64,000 nt of DNA from Gerris lacustris (GCA_951217055.1 OX578282.1:15253877-15317876), one strand, 5' to 3'. Positions 1 through 58,255 are shown, numbered from the stretch's first letter. Notes: generated by a model not told the origin, from the letters alone. Translations and numbers: made by a program.

Positions 1-60
1 ATTATTATTATTATTATTATGTTTTTTTTTTTGTTTTTTTTATTATTATTTTATTTTTTC
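1..60. repeat. (ATT)n and T-rich simple repeat
   Basis: ATT triplets followed by T tracts at the window start. Confidence 0.9.
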
Positions 61-172
61 ATAAGGAAAATACCACTTCTTTTCCTTTTTAAAAATTTAT
101 TCGGAATGAATTACTAATTTGGGATATTAGCAAATTATCTTATCAAAGGGGAGGGGGTATAGAAATAAGGGG

Positions 173-297
173 GAGGGATAGAATCTAGATATTCTCGCTT
201 TGTAAAATAATTTAAATGTTTCTTGATGGTAGTTTATTAATCCATTAAGTTGAAAATAAAACACCCCGTAGCGAAGCACGGGTATTCAGCTAGTCTT
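173..297 (-). repeat. Dispersed element, CCCGTGCTTCGCTACGG family, copy 1
   Basis: The end of a dispersed element in reverse orientation. Its terminal block (ACTAGCTG, then CCCGTGCTTCGCTACGGGG and a TACCATCAAGAAAC stretch) recurs at 23740 and 61230. Such ends are common in arthropod interspersed repeats. No coding capacity is seen. Confidence 0.75.
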
Positions 298-1870
298 TGT
301 ATAAACAGCTTTCTCATTTTAGACCTTTCTCGGTACCAGCGGTCATCACACCACAACTCCTTCAAAATAAATATATATATACATCATAGATGTACTATGT
401 ACTACTATGTAATGCTACAATAGTATCGTATGCAGAGAAATATGTAATGAGTCTGAGCTTGATATACAAGGATTCGCACTTTTCTCGAGAACGGATGGAG
501 ATAAAAAGACCGGACGGTTGGCTGAGGATTTTTAAATTCTTTAAAAAAATTTTGATGAGCACTTCTAACATTTTAGTGAAAAGAATCTATAAATAAAAAT
601 ATAACAAATTGAAAGCCATATTTTTATGAGTGGATTAAGATTCTATGGCTTGAAACATAAATTTTTAGGTTCCTGTACGAAGTACAAAAAGAAACCTTAT
701 AATATAACAGCTCTGTCTGTCCGTTGCTAGTTTCAATTCATAAACTACTATAGCTAGGAACATTAAATTCAGCACACAGGTTCATCTCGGCATTTATGAC
801 AACTGGACACTTTTTTGATTTTTCAGACTTAATATTTTCAAAATGGTGATGGAATTGAATATGAATATAGTCAAATAATGGAGAAATAATACAATGATCT
901 AAACGACATTTATCACTTGATGAAGGAAATGACCGATTCAGATACCGATTATAAAAAAGAGCGTATTCGACAATAATGGTGACGGTTGTGATTTGGACCC
1001 TGATTTGAAAATAGAAAATGCTTTTTTTGATCCCATCAGCGATGATGAGGGAAAATGATAAATTAATTGAAACAATTTACGAAATAGAAAAACCAAAGGA
1101 AAGGAAAGAAAAAAGTTACATAAAAGAAAGTAAATAAAACCACTCCGGTTGATAACAATACCGGATATGTAATAGTAGTCCAGATTGAAAAACCGGAATT
1201 AAAAGGAAAAAATTGTTTTTATGGGAAACAAAGCACCTAAGTGTCCCTTCAACTAGCACTAAAACGTGTTAAAAAAATATTGTACATATTAGGCCTTTAT
1301 ATTTTAATAAAACTGGGTATAATAGATTTTGGAGTCAATATGACTCAAGGTTAGTCTTAAGAGGTTAAAAAATATGGTTGACGTTCTAGGGTAAGAGTAG
1401 TGAATTGTTTTGAATTCGCTAAAAAGGTAAATGTTTTACATGAAATATATGAACGTTAAAATGGCAATAACTTAGCAAACCGTTTAAATTATAGGTTTCA
1501 CTTTTAATTATGATGGCATTTTTACTTATTCTTGAGCTTTGAAACTGATTCCAAGTATACAACAAAATATTTAATTTTTGTTATTTGGCCATGGGACAAA
1601 GTAACTGTAAACTATTTACAACTTATAAAAACAACGCAACGCCTCAAATACTCGTAGCTTTAGTTTCTTCTGATTGTTTCACTAAAAAGATATCTAAAAT
1701 TTTTAGATATTAGGTAAATGAGGTCTTTAAAACTTTTTAGTATATTTCTAACAGATAAATCAGTCAATCAATTCAGGTCCCTGCAAAGTAGTCTACAAGG
1801 GTGAGTTCCTTAATTGCAAACATTTTAACCGCACCTTTTGACAAATTTTGTTTATAAATACAAAATATTG
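298..1870. other. AT-rich intronic sequence, no supported gene
   Basis: Intron 2 of the second CYP4 gene. I see short repeat fragments (a CTGTCTGTCCG stretch near 712) and an acidic coding-like scrap near 960-1060 that breaks at stops within 30 codons. Nothing here can be supported as a gene. Confidence 0.6.
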
Positions 1871-2915
1871 ATTTCGGAAGGTTTGTAATTTAGATACTCA
1901 CCCGATATTTAAAATTTAATTTGTAAAGAGGGGGAGGGGGGGGGGGGGGGGGGGGGGGGGTGCATATCAAGATTTGATGGTAGGAATTTTTTATTTACAT
2001 GCCAGGGTTTTACCTTATTTTATTTTTTCTACCCTCAAAAAACAAAAAACTTTTCATTCAATTTTTTGCTGACTCAAAAACTCAATCAATTTAGTCCTCT
2101 TTCACACGAGGCAGCTTAGGTGGTTCAACTTTTCTTGCCAATGGGAGGTCAATACGATGTTAGAACCCGAGGAAGCAGGAGTACTTCTTGAGCTTGCTCT
2201 TCTGAAAAGCAATAAAGGAGGAAATTTATCTAGTCGAAGATTTTGTGTTCCTCCCATGTTAGAGAATAGGGGAAATAGGCGCTTTCTTACAATTATATCC
2301 GAAACTTCTAAGCCACGAGGATAAACTCTTCAATTATTTCCGCATGTAAAGACCATCCTTCGAAGAGATTCACGCCCTGATCCAGCACAGGATTTACTGT
2401 ATTCACTGCACCTCATGACGGACGAATACGAACATATTCAATCAATAAGTCTACATTGGAATTAGAATAGAAAATAAAATAACTTTGCCATTGCATAGTG
2501 AAAACATGTCCCAGCCGACTGAATTAAGTTGACTGGTGTGAAGGGCCTAATGCCTTGTAGTCTTTTTAGTTGAATCAACTAGTGGGGATCAGAACGCGAG
2601 TGCCACATGTGTCTGGCCTCCTAGTTGCTTGGGCGGACGAGTTGCCTTGTGTGAAAAAGGCCTAAAAGACTGATTTTTCTCTCAAGTTTTGACGCTCTAG
2701 CTTAAAAGTAAGCTTTAGTTTTTGAGACAGCAAAAAATGGAATCAAATGTTTTTTGCTTTTTTAGGTAGGAAAAGTAAAGTAAGGTAAAGAAAACCCTGG
2801 CATGTAAATAAGAAAAAAATCCCTACCACCAAATCTTAATATTCATCCCCTCTCTCTACAAATTAAATTTTAAATATCGGGTGAGTTCCTAAATTACAAA
2901 GCTTTCAACCGAAAT
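1871..2915. mobile_element. Foldback element with about 220-bp inverted arms, nested insert
   Basis: The stretch 1871-2105 (ATTTCGG end, CTCACCCGATATTTAAAATT, CATGCCAGGGTTTT) reappears inverted at 2690-2915 (AATATCGGGTGAG, AACCCTGGCATG, CCGAAAT end). A second inverted pair (CTTTCACACGAGGCA near 2098, TGCCTTGTGTGAAA near 2642) marks an inner element of about 580 bp. A G tract of about 30 bases interrupts the left arm. No ORF is present, so it is non-autonomous. Confidence 0.75.
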
Positions 2916-3422
2916 TAACATTTTGAAAGTTAATAAACCAAATGTGTCAATGTGGGTAATACAATGATCGAACCTCATGGCAAAAACCTCTCAGTAAGTT
3001 TAGCTAAAACGTACAATTCAGTTGAAATCTCAAAAAACATAATTTTAAAACAGTAAAAAAATTATTTAAAATGTAAAAAAAAAAATCAATGTTTTTTTTG
3101 CATTTCTTTTTTTTTAATTACGAATTTCAAATTATATAAAGTCAAAATACTGTTGTAAACAAACAAAAATTATCAGAAAAAAAAAATAGAATGGAACTTT
3201 AGAATAACAAATATTTATAATTTTGGCAGAATCTTAGTGTGTGTAAACATAGCGTGTTTATGCTTGAATGTTTCCCTTAGAGACTGACCATCTCTAACCA
3301 TCTCTTAGTTACCTTCGATAGGAAGGTAATGAGGGGGTTAGTAAAGCCTAGTTCACTAAAAATCCGACAGACTGCACTAGCTCTCGATCCCACTTTTTCC
3401 CATTTACCAAATTACTCCTCCT
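2916..3422. other. AT-rich intronic sequence, nothing identified
   Basis: Homopolymer-rich sequence in intron 2 of the second CYP4 gene. No ORF, RNA or clear repeat unit was recognised. Confidence 0.5.
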
Positions 3423-3960
3423 CATGGGCGTAGCCAGGGGGGGGCAGGGGGGGGCCATGGCCCCCCCCTAGGCCGGCTCAACTCTCAAAAAACAATACGA
3501 TTATTATACATATACAGGTTAAAATAAAAAATAAATAAATAAAAAGTAAAAATAATGCTGTAAAATAATAATAATAATATATATATATATATATATATAT
3601 TATTATTATTATTATACAAATTTATTTTATGGCTAGAGGGGGTCTTCAGGTAAAAAAAATGTAAATCTCGTTTTAGTTGTCAAATTACTACAGCTGTGGC
3701 GTGGCTGCACTGGTTTGGTTAGCATTGCTTTGATAAAAAAGATGCCTATGATAAGAAAAGAAGCTGGACAATAATTATGTTTTCCTTCTCTCAGCCAGTG
3801 GCGTACCCAGAGGGGGGGGGAGGGGGGGGGGGGGGGGTACTTATCTAATTTGTATGAAACTTTTATAATTTATAGAAAGTAACCTGCAAATAGGCCTAGA
3901 TTAAGTTGAACAGTCTGTCATGGGCGTAGCCAGGGGGGGGGCACAGGGGGCCCGGGACCT

Positions 3961-4421
3961 CCCCCCAAAGCTAAAGACCTGAAATTTAAGTATGTAATTC
4001 CGCAGCAGATTTTAAAGTAATAGCGTTGTGATAGTAAAAAAAAAAAATATATAATAAGTAATTATATACCTAGTTTTGCCCGACATTGTTTTGTTATTTG
4101 GCGTTAAAAACACGTCCCCCCCCCCTCCAAAGCCAAAGACCTGAAATTTAAGTATGCAATTATGCAGCACATGTTCAAGTAATAGTGTTGTGATAGTCAA
4201 AAAAATAAATAAATATAATAAGTAATTATATACCTAGTTTTGCCCGAAATATTTTTTTTGGCGTTTAAAAAGACGCCCCCCCCCCCCCAAAGCCATAGTC
4301 CTAAAATTTAAGTATGCAAATAAGTAAGTATTACTTAATAAATAAGTAAATATTACTTTTTTTTTTGTGCAAGCAAGTCAAAAAAATAAATAAATAAGTA
4401 ATTATAAACCTAGTTTTACCC

Positions 4422-4440
<19 letters not shown>
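3961..4440. repeat. Tandem repeat, about 160-bp unit, three copies
   Basis: The block CCCCCAAAGC..AAGACCTGAAATTTAAG through ATATACCTAGTTTTGCCCGA recurs at spacings of about 160 bp starting near 3961, 4120 and 4280. Copies are diverged, and the last one is broken by a (TA)n expansion. Confidence 0.75.

Positions 4441-4474
<34 letters not shown>
4424..4474. repeat. (TA)n microsatellite
   Basis: Uninterrupted TA dinucleotides at the end of the 160-bp tandem block. Confidence 0.95.
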
Positions 4475-4482
<8 letters not shown>

Positions 4483-4499
4483 TTGGCGTTAAAAAAAAA

Positions 4500-5395
4500 G
4501 ATGAAGAAGAAGAATTGAAGTAAGTAGTCCTTAATCAGTTTAGGTTAAGGATCTAAAATAGGGATGGAGCACTAAGTTACATATATTTATCTCCTGGGTA
4601 AAAATATGTCGTCTATAGTAAAAAAAAAATCTACATAAAATTACGACTGTGCATGGTCAGAACTTTTTAGTGGGACGAATTTCTTCCCGACTATTATTAT
4701 CCATTGTTTATTTTGAATGAAAGGTTACAATATAAAATTTTTAGATCAAGTTTTTAATTAAATATTTTCTTGTTTTAAGGGTTCTTATTTTAATCTACAG
4801 TTTTACTTTAATATATTAATTAAATTTAATTAAAATAGTTCGTAGCAGTCATTAGAATAGTTTTTAATTATCAAATAATTAATATTAATTAATTTGGAAA
4901 CGGGTTCAAGGTTCAATTGTAGAATAAGATTTTACAAATTGCAGATACCTGACCTTTCACAAGGAAGACTATTTTTTTATTTATTGACTGGACTGTTAGA
5001 TACCCAACTATTTTTATTTGGTTCTGGTTTTGCATAAAACTCAGTATGAGTATGGTTCTGCATATTTGATTCTTAAAAAACGATAAATTACTATTTATTT
5101 AAAATTTAAAATTAGAGATGTAGTAGTTCAGACAATATCGCATAGGAAGCGCTAACGTCGCTTCAAATACTCTCTGTCCAATCTTAATGTGAACTATTTT
5201 ACATTAAGAGTGGATTTAAACAGCAAGTTTTCCTTAAAAAAATCTATTTCAAATAAACAATTTTTTCCCTATAATTAATAGTTCTATTGAGTTTTTTTTT
5301 TTTTAAATTAAAATAAATCCTTTTGAAAATATTAATAACCCCTGTACTGTCAAACTCTTGGCATTTTTAAGGAAAACACTTTTTTGGTTTTACAT
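4500..5395. other. AT-rich intronic sequence, nothing identified
   Basis: No ORF above noise and no obvious repeat partner elsewhere in the window. Confidence 0.5.
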
Positions 5396-5566
5396 ACACC
5401 ACACCACACACACACACATATATATGTGTGTATATATATATACAGGGCTCGATTTGAGGCGGAACGGCGTTCCGGGACCTCTCTCTCTCTGATAAATAAA
5501 AATAAATAATCGGCACTAAGATTTGCACTAAGAGTGTGGGTTTATGTCTAAAACTGTTAAAATTTC

Positions 5567-6141
5567 AAGATAAAAAGAACTTTCTATAAACTACGTTTTT
5601 AAATTTTCTATTGAATCGTATGTAATGTTGATATGTAATATAATTGTTATTGTTATATAATATATAATGTTAGTGAAAAAAAAAAAAAAAATAGTTCCGA
5701 ATTTATTTACTTCACATAAATGACAACCATCTAGATAGCTGATCTTAAACCTATAAAAGGACAAATCTTTGTACAACGGGTCTCCCCAACACCAAATCTA
5801 AAGCGTGCCATCGATATATTTGAAATAATATAAATAATATAATCGATATTTCCTGTTTTGCAGTCATTCAATGTTTATCTATCAGAAATTTGAGACCCGT
5901 CAAAATGAAGATTACGTAAATATGGGACATGGCAAAACAAATAAAATAACTTGCGGATTTTATCCGAACTAACTTTCCGTACAGCAAAATGTGCTGAAAA
6001 CCAATATAATTCTGCTGAAAGATGGCTAAAAGTATTAAAATAATGCATTGTCATCGTGTTCTGAGCTATGCTAAAAGTTTCAAATGTCTAGCTATTCGGG
6101 AAGTTAGTTAGAAATCGAAATAAAAACGTAGTAAAAATGCT
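5567..6141. mobile_element. MITE with ACTACGTTTTTA ends, copy 1 (expanded)
   Basis: The left end (AGATAAAAAGAACTTT..ACTACGTTTTTA, about 5567) and the right end (GGGAAGTTAGTTA..TAAAAACGTAGTA, to about 6141) match a compact 180-bp copy at 14952-15130. This copy carries several hundred extra bases in the middle. It is non-coding. Confidence 0.6.
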
Positions 6142-6181
6142 GTTTTTGAACGGGGGTAGAGGGTAGGTTGTAGTTTTGGCA

Positions 6182-6182
<1 letters not shown>

Positions 6183-6248
<66 letters not shown>
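6183..6248. repeat. (TA)n microsatellite
   Basis: About 33 TA units. They create spurious Ile-Tyr open frames on both strands. Confidence 0.95.
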
Positions 6249-6250
<2 letters not shown>

Positions 6251-6295
6251 AAAAAAAGTAGCCCCCCCCTAAAGGCAACCCTGGCTACGCCCATG

Positions 6296-7073
6296 CTCCT
6301 CCTGGCTCTAAAAATTAATATTTTTGCACGAAATTTGGGATTTAGAGTATTTAGATAATTGCCGTTTGCAGCCGCGAGCTAGATTTTTTAAAAAATAAAT
6401 AGAATCGGATTTAAGAATCACTTAAGTGGGAAAAAAGGGGAAAATCAAAAATCGGGCTCGCGGCTGCATTGAAGAATATATTGATGAACCCAGATACGAA
6501 ATATGGTATTTTTATCTCTAATATTACGGACAAAAACAGAAATTTTGTAAAATCAAACACGTCCGCGCACCCTTAACAACTTCTATTATATTTATATTAT
6601 ACTTCTCTACAGGATGTCATACCACCCAAACTAATTCAACAATGTTTTCTAGTCACACGAGTCTTATAAGTTTATTGTTAATTATATAACTTCTTTGTCC
6701 AATTCTTTTGTTTTTATAATTGCTTGTCGAATGGCAGCATCGAAAAATTACCTGTTACTCAAATAACATGTTATTACAATAACAGAACAGTAATAACACG
6801 TTACTGCCAAATAACTATTTTAACCACCTCTAGTTCAATTATACTTTTGAGATTGGGCACTTTCAAATAATGCCATGATATCTGATTTTTTTTTTTAAAA
6901 CTTCATATAAATTGAGAAATTAATTTTTTAGTAATAAGTAATAGTCAATTGTGTGTTATTACTCTAAAAGAAATAAGTATTAATAAATTTATAGTTAATT
7001 TAAAATTTTAACTCTCATTTCAAAGTTCTCATTTAATCAAAATATTTAGTCGTAAATAGCAATAGAATGTTAC
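6296..7073. other. AT-rich intronic sequence next to exon 2 of the second CYP4 gene
   Basis: No coding or repeat signal was recognised apart from short A/T tracts. It begins just behind the gtaaca donor at 7073. Confidence 0.5.
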
Positions 7074-7180
7074 CTGTACATCGACTGGGTCTCTCAAATA
7101 AACATGATATGTTCCAGCTACCCACAATCTCATTCTTGCACCAAATTTTTCAAATGTTTTCTCAAACCAAACTAGAATAT
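7074..7180 (-). CDS. CYP4: Second CYP4 gene, exon 2 (partial gene at window edge)
   Basis: Acceptor ttttag, then 107 bp encoding DILVWFEKTFEKFGARMRLW and HVYLRDPVDVQ, closed by a gtaaca donor in phase 0. It aligns with exon 2 of the neighbour (same length, same HVYL..P.D.Q ending). No exon 3 counterpart (the GLLTSTG segment) was found between 1 and 7073, so intron 2 is at least 7 kb and the gene continues off the left edge. From this window it cannot be said whether it is intact. Confidence 0.87.
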
Positions 7181-8563
7181 CTAAAAGAAATCAGAATATT
7201 AGAATGAATATCACTAAAATAATTCATGAGAGTGGAAGAGTTTCATCTCTCTAAAAATATCTTAAAATACTTGATATTTAATACATCTATCTGTGCAATG
7301 GGATCATTAGTGTGAAATTGATGTCTCTTCTCTTTGAGGTATTGGGATATTGGTTTTAGGTAAGAGCTTCCCCCCCTCAGACAGACATTGCTTATAATTA
7401 CAGAATATTATCTGAGTATCTGCTTTTCTTATTACAGAGAGTCACAATTTATTACTAGGCATCATGGCTCTATAATTGAAGTGAGCGTATAGTAATAAAT
7501 ATGTATTGAATATTGAAAAAATATATAATCATGAATTATGATAAGTTGATAGATAAAGGGTATGATAGTTGTACAGCGGCTAGTAGTAAGGGAACCACCT
7601 TCCATTCGTACTATTTCTCTAACCACATCTCCATTTTCTTCACTACACAAAAACATCTGCTTTTATCAAGTTGAAATTTTACATTTTTGTTCCAATTGTA
7701 CGTTAGACGTTGTATATGAAGTTTTATTAAAATCGTGTTAGAACGTAAGATATCTTTTACGTGATACTTTTATGTGTAGTATGTACATATAAAGAGAAAG
7801 TTTTTTGATAGTAAGAAAATTCGATTTTGAATGGATTTATGTGTTTTGAGATCCCCTCAGTTCAAAAAGTGGTTTTTAAAATATGTCTATCTGTCGTCTT
7901 AGTCAGTGCTGATGTGGTAGAGCCTAAACTAATGAGCCGATTTTACATACAGGTCCAGAAAAATCATACCTTGAGGAAAAATTGAGTTATGAATTTTAGC
8001 TTTAAGTTTAGTGGTGCTATCCCTCAAAAACTCGGAAAATTCTTACAATTTTTATTAACAAATTCTAAAATGTTGTTAAGCTTGACAATGTAAATTAAAT
8101 TCGGCTGTATTTTATAATTCTAATATTTCATTTATAACTTTATGAACTATAAATTTGTCACTAACATATAAGTATTTTATTATTATCCTCTACGGCACGC
8201 AGCCCTCTAAGGCACCTGACCGCCAGGGGGGTTACCCCCCTGGATCCGCCCCTCTATCAAGTGACAAACTAACATTAACTTGATTTTGGGTCTACTAACT
8301 AATTTTGTACTCAGGATTATGAAAATCATATTGTCCACCAAAATGTGCGGGACATGGCTGCTCTTCATGTGTGAAAAAGTTATTACCACATCTAAATCAT
8401 CCTTCGTTTACAAAGAAATCATCAAATAAGGAAGGAGTTATTTTTAAAAAAAAAATTTAAAAACAAAAATACATTTTTAAGGTGTAATTTGTTCTTAAGA
8501 GAGGAAACAACTGGTGAGTTTACCTATTTAAACAAAAAATTCAACAATAAAATAAATCCTTAC
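7181..8563 (-). other. Intron 1 of the second CYP4 gene
   Basis: 1,383 bp, gtaagg...ttttag. It contains a dispersed repeat (7790-7960, TTTTGAG-TCCCCTGA family, also at 58256) and at 8200-8390 a fragment matching the inner part of the Harbinger-like MITE at 47390-47925. Confidence 0.75.
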
Positions 8564-8768
8564 CTTCTTGAGGTATTTTAGCAATTTCAACCGCATTGCC
8601 AAGGATGAAATGTCCAGGTGGTCCATCAATTTTTTGTACTAATCGATAACTCCTTGGAGAAGGCCATACCAAAAAAAGACCATATAAAATTGAAAAAAAT
8701 GCTCCAATGAAACCTAGCAGAGAACAAGCTAATATTTTTAGCGTTTCTTTGTCACTTATATCGATCAT
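8564..8768 (-). CDS. CYP4: Second CYP4 gene, exon 1 (68 aa)
   Basis: Encodes MIDISDKETLKILACSLLGF, a hydrophobic anchor, WPSPRSYRL, QKIDGPPGHFILGNAVEI and AKIPQE, then gtaagg (phase 1). The architecture and phase equal exon 1 of the complete neighbour. An in-frame Met 11 codons upstream (8801) would add a charged stretch before the anchor. I prefer the Met at 8768 because it gives the usual P450 anchor layout. The rest of the gene runs to lower coordinates. Confidence 0.88.
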
Positions 8769-9323
8769 TTTATACAAGTTTTTTTCTCTGAATTTCAACA
8801 CAAAAAAATTACAATTTATGTAAATTTTAAATTTATTACATTTCAGTCAAAGTATTTTTTTTTTTTTTTAATATAATATTGATTATTTAAAAAAATAGAA
8901 TACAAATTGTTGTAGAAAGCAAAAATTCTATACCCAATGCAGTTCTTGCAATACTACACTTCATCTGAACATTTTAATTATTTGATCTATGCTCTAGTTA
9001 TTTGAACTCAGATTATTTATGTGAAATCATATAAAAGGAAAGCTGTAATATACTTTCAATTGAAAAAAATATAATTATCAGTTATAATGAGTAATATCTT
9101 GCATTTCTTTTCTTATTAAATGATAACTGTAATTTGTTACAGAAAATAGAGGCATATCTTTATAGAGTACTATTGATTTTTTTTTTTTTTTTTTTAATAA
9201 TTTTATAACATTTATAATTATTTTGATAATCATACAGTTTTAGAAATTGTATTTTTATTTCTATTATGCTTTATGGAGATGTTAGATTAATATTATTTAT
9301 GCATTTTATATACACATATGCGC

Positions 9324-9790
<467 letters not shown>

Positions 9791-10352
9791 TAGACTGCCA
9801 ATTGGTGTGGCACATAGCTTCCTTACATTCTATCGCGTACTTTATTGATTTTATGCTTTTACAAGCTATTATTGTCTAATTTATTTAATTGTTTCTCCGT
9901 TTTTTTTTTAATTTGTCAAAATTGTTTTAATTTTTATACATGAAATAAAGTATCAATTAAGCAAAAAGTTAAAGAGCGCAGATATTTGAAATTAAGCTGA
10001 TGCAATCTATGGTATACTTTCGATAAGCCATTCGAATTTCATAAAAATCAGATGAATACTTTTTGAAATAAATGTATGTGTTTATGCGCATGTTGAAGAG
10101 AAACTAACAGAAGGTTGAAACTTATATGGGTCCAACAATGGGCTAATGACCTATGTACAAATTCCATTAAAATCGGATATGTAGTTTTTAAGTTGGTACG
10201 CATGAATTGAGCAACTGACAGACACGGAACCAACAATTTTCCCTGATGTCTAAAACGGTTTTCTGTCTTGGAATTTTTGAAATCGAAGACATAAAATATT
10301 TTGGTTTTTCAGAACGATCACATAGCTTCCGTTACTTTCAATAAGCTCGGAA
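9791..10352 (-). mobile_element. Dispersed element, GGTTCCGTGTCTGTCTGTC family, copy 1
   Basis: Reverse-oriented copy of the 600-bp element at 46197-46797. The two share the CTGCCAATTGGTG end, the CAGACACGGAACC block and the palindromic CTTCCGTTACnnnnCGGAAG end. Partial copies lie at 51995 and 54950. No intact ORF is present. Confidence 0.7.
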
Positions 10353-10699
10353 GCAAAATTAATATTTATTTATATACTGTAGGTGACAAACTAGGGTTTT
10401 GAGGTTCTGCAGCGTGAAATACGTACAAGCTACCTAAATAATTGTTTCATATCTTTGAAGGCCGTGTCCTGTAGACCAAATTAAAAAAATTGGAGGTAGT
10501 CAGTTTATTCATTAAACCTCATTATCATGTGGGTGGATATTAGCTGGTTATACTGGATGTCAATTATCCTCTAATCAACTCTGGAAAACCATGAGATGTT
10601 TCCTGTTGTATTAAGACACTCTGACTAATACCAAAAGCTAAACATAAAATAGACTAGTTTCAATAACCAGAAACAGGAGACGCAAATTGAAAGTCTTCA

Positions 10700-10815
10700 A
10701 GGATCAGTTTCTTCCACAATCACCATTATAGCCCTGATTTGGCTCTGGGCTCTGAGTGATTACCACATTTTTGGCCTGCTGAAGGACTTTCTTGGAGGGA
10801 CAAAGTTCAACAACG
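10700..10815 (+). pseudogene. Mariner-type transposase fragment
   Basis: In two frames the text reads HNHHYSPDLAL and then DYHIFGLLKDFLGGTKFNNG, the motif around the third catalytic Asp of mariner/Tc1-type transposases (YSPDLAPSDYHLF). A stop codon (TGA) and a frameshift break it. The diverged region upstream, from about 10400, may belong to the same element. Dead relic in the CYP4 intergenic space. Confidence 0.75.
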
Positions 10816-10828
10816 GTGAACAACTTAT

Positions 10829-11060
10829 ACTCTTTTTACAATTATTAGTATTAATTTTTGTCACTCAGATTGGCCAACCTGTATGAGGAAAAAAATAAAG
10901 CCACTAGCTTGTGGGAGGGATGGGGCCAGTAACATTTTGATTTGCATAGTTGGCCCGACCTTTTAGAATTCATAATCTAATGATCTCATTGGCTTCCCTC
11001 CACATAATTTCGATTTTCCTGCGCTGTCAAAAGTTATTACTAATTGTAAAAAGAGTTTAG
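10829..11060. mobile_element. Small MITE (about 230 bp)
   Basis: ACTCTTTTTACAATTATTAGTA at about 10830 is inverted at about 11035-11060 (TACTAATTGTAAAAAGAGT). No ORF. Confidence 0.55.
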
Positions 11061-11277
11061 TCTTCTGCAAGTTTTACCCCCTCACAAGAAATTATTCCTC
11101 GAAATATGTTTTTAGTGTGCAAAATAAGATAAAATCAAACAATTTCTCTAGCATATTTCAACCATAATTTGAAAAGTGATTCGTTTAATTTTACAATTTT
11201 ATGATAGTGGCTCTTTTGCAAACTGATAAGTTTCACATCATATCCCTTTGATGGTTAAGTGTGGATGTCGAATAATT

Positions 11278-11612
11278 AATAGTTAAGTCTCTTTAGTCCG
11301 ACAATCCGCCAGTCCGACACATCCAGTAATCCGACACTGAGGCTGAGGCCCCCCTCCCCTATCTTGCCACATGTATGATAAGATAACTAAAAGAGGGGGA
11401 AACTGGGAAACACAGGAGCACTAGGCTGAACACAAACAAACCATTACGTTTGTTGTTGTGCGTCTACACTACCTCACATAATAAATGCTAGTTTTATTGT
11501 GTCCTGTTTCTGCTTTAATAATTATTTATTATCAAACATCCAATGATCCGTCAATTCTCTGTAATCCGACAAGGCGTGGCGCCATATATGAAGGATTAGA
11601 GGGACTCAACTG
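11278..11612. mobile_element. Tigger/pogo-like MITE
   Basis: The left end AAGTCTCTTTAGTCCGACAA and the right end GGATTAGAGGGACTCAACT are imperfect inverted repeats, with repeated TCCGACA motifs inside at both ends. The size and the TAATCCGAC-rich ends resemble pogo/Tigger-derived MITEs. Class is inferred. Confidence 0.55.
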
Positions 11613-11824
11613 TACAGTACATATGTAAATGTATCAGATTATTACTATGTTCATGTATAAAATATTTCAGGAACTCTCTAATAGGATTGATACAAAACAA
11701 TATAAAAATAACATTTTATTTTAACACAAAATTTTGATAATGAACTAATACAATTGTGAGTAACAAACATTTTGTCAGTATAATAATAATTATTATTATT
11801 ATTAAAAAAAAAAAATCCACCAAC

Positions 11825-11830
11825 TTTATT
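11825..11830 (-). promoter_or_regulatory. Candidate poly(A) signal of the CYP4 gene
   Basis: AATAAA on the minus strand 77 bp after the stop codon. A further AATAAA lies near 11715-11720. The region is so AT-rich that chance matches are expected, so this is only the best-placed candidate. Confidence 0.4.
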
Positions 11831-11906
11831 TTTTATCTTTCAGAGTTAATCAAATTTTTGTTATTGATAAATTTTTTAAGTTTTCAATCTAAACACAAAT
11901 AACTAT

Positions 11907-57621
<45,715 letters not shown>

Positions 57622-58255
57622 TATGTAATATAATTTATTAGATAATAGAAAATATTTATATTATTTTAAAACCATTTGCTTTTTTTAGTTAAATCTTTAT
57701 TAAAATATCACGTTATTTTGCCCTCTGCTCTACTATGAAAGAAACTAAAGAAATATACAGTATTTAATATTTTTACACCAATAGAATTTTGTAGGATAGA
57801 TACTAGTTTTGATAAGTTTAATTGAAAAAAAGAACAATTAATAATTAAACATTTAAAATATTTTTTTTTCGTAAAGATAACGTTATTATACAAAGTAAAA
57901 TTGATGTGACTGCCACAAGATTTAAGACTGAAGAGAGTAAGTGTTTAGATACTACTATAGAGTGTAGATTGCCTACACTCTGCAATCTACAAACAAGATA
58001 ATTCTCTACCCCCTTGACTCCTGACTCAATTTTATCATTTGACCTTAAACTATGAATGCTATAGATATAGCATATACTCTCGAGAAACAAACTAATTCCA
58101 TATGATGCTAATGTGTTCAGTCGCGGGTAATTATTCCGTTCTTGTTTGTTCATTAGATTACAAACAAATGCATACAAGCGGATTTCCATAGTTCAAATAT
58201 AAATGTCAAAGAAATGTTTAGATCATTAATTCATTTAAAGATATATTTTTATTTT
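57622..58255. other. Upstream flank of the CYP4 gene
   Basis: Presumed promoter region of the complete gene. Composition is too AT-rich to call a TATA box or initiator. A short hairpin (AGAGTGTAGATTGCCTACAC, 57959) lies here, along with a 114-codon minus-strand frame I could not assign. Confidence 0.4.

Larger units (their letters stand above)
3423..6295. mobile_element. Composite repeat block bounded by CATGGGCGTAGCCAGGGG ends
   Basis: The left end CATGGGCGTAGCCAGGGG (3423) and the inverted right end CCCTGGCTACGCCCATG (6279-6295) bracket 2.9 kb. Further copies of the same end motif lie inside at about 3795 and 3918. The interior is G/C homopolymers, (TA)n tracts, a 160-bp tandem repeat and a small MITE, so this is probably several insertions of one family rather than one intact element. 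Confidence 0.55.

Noticed and set aside
960..1290. Acidic coding-like scrap (DNNGDGCDLDPDLKIENAFF) and a following basic stretch
   Set aside because: Vaguely like a piggyBac transposase N-terminus, but stops occur every few codons and no diagnostic residue is visible.
6088..6358. Ile-Tyr repeat reading frames on both strands (also at 9293-9505)
   Set aside because: Translations of (TA)n microsatellites.
1..7073. Search for exons 3 and beyond of the second CYP4 gene
   Set aside because: No stretch resembling GLLTSTG, WxxRRKLL or TAMG was found on the minus strand, so none is claimed.
57845..58189. 114-codon minus-strand frame upstream of the CYP4 gene
   Set aside because: Long for noise, but no recognisable domain, no splice partner and biased to AT-rich codons. 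Could be a repeat remnant. Not supported as a gene.
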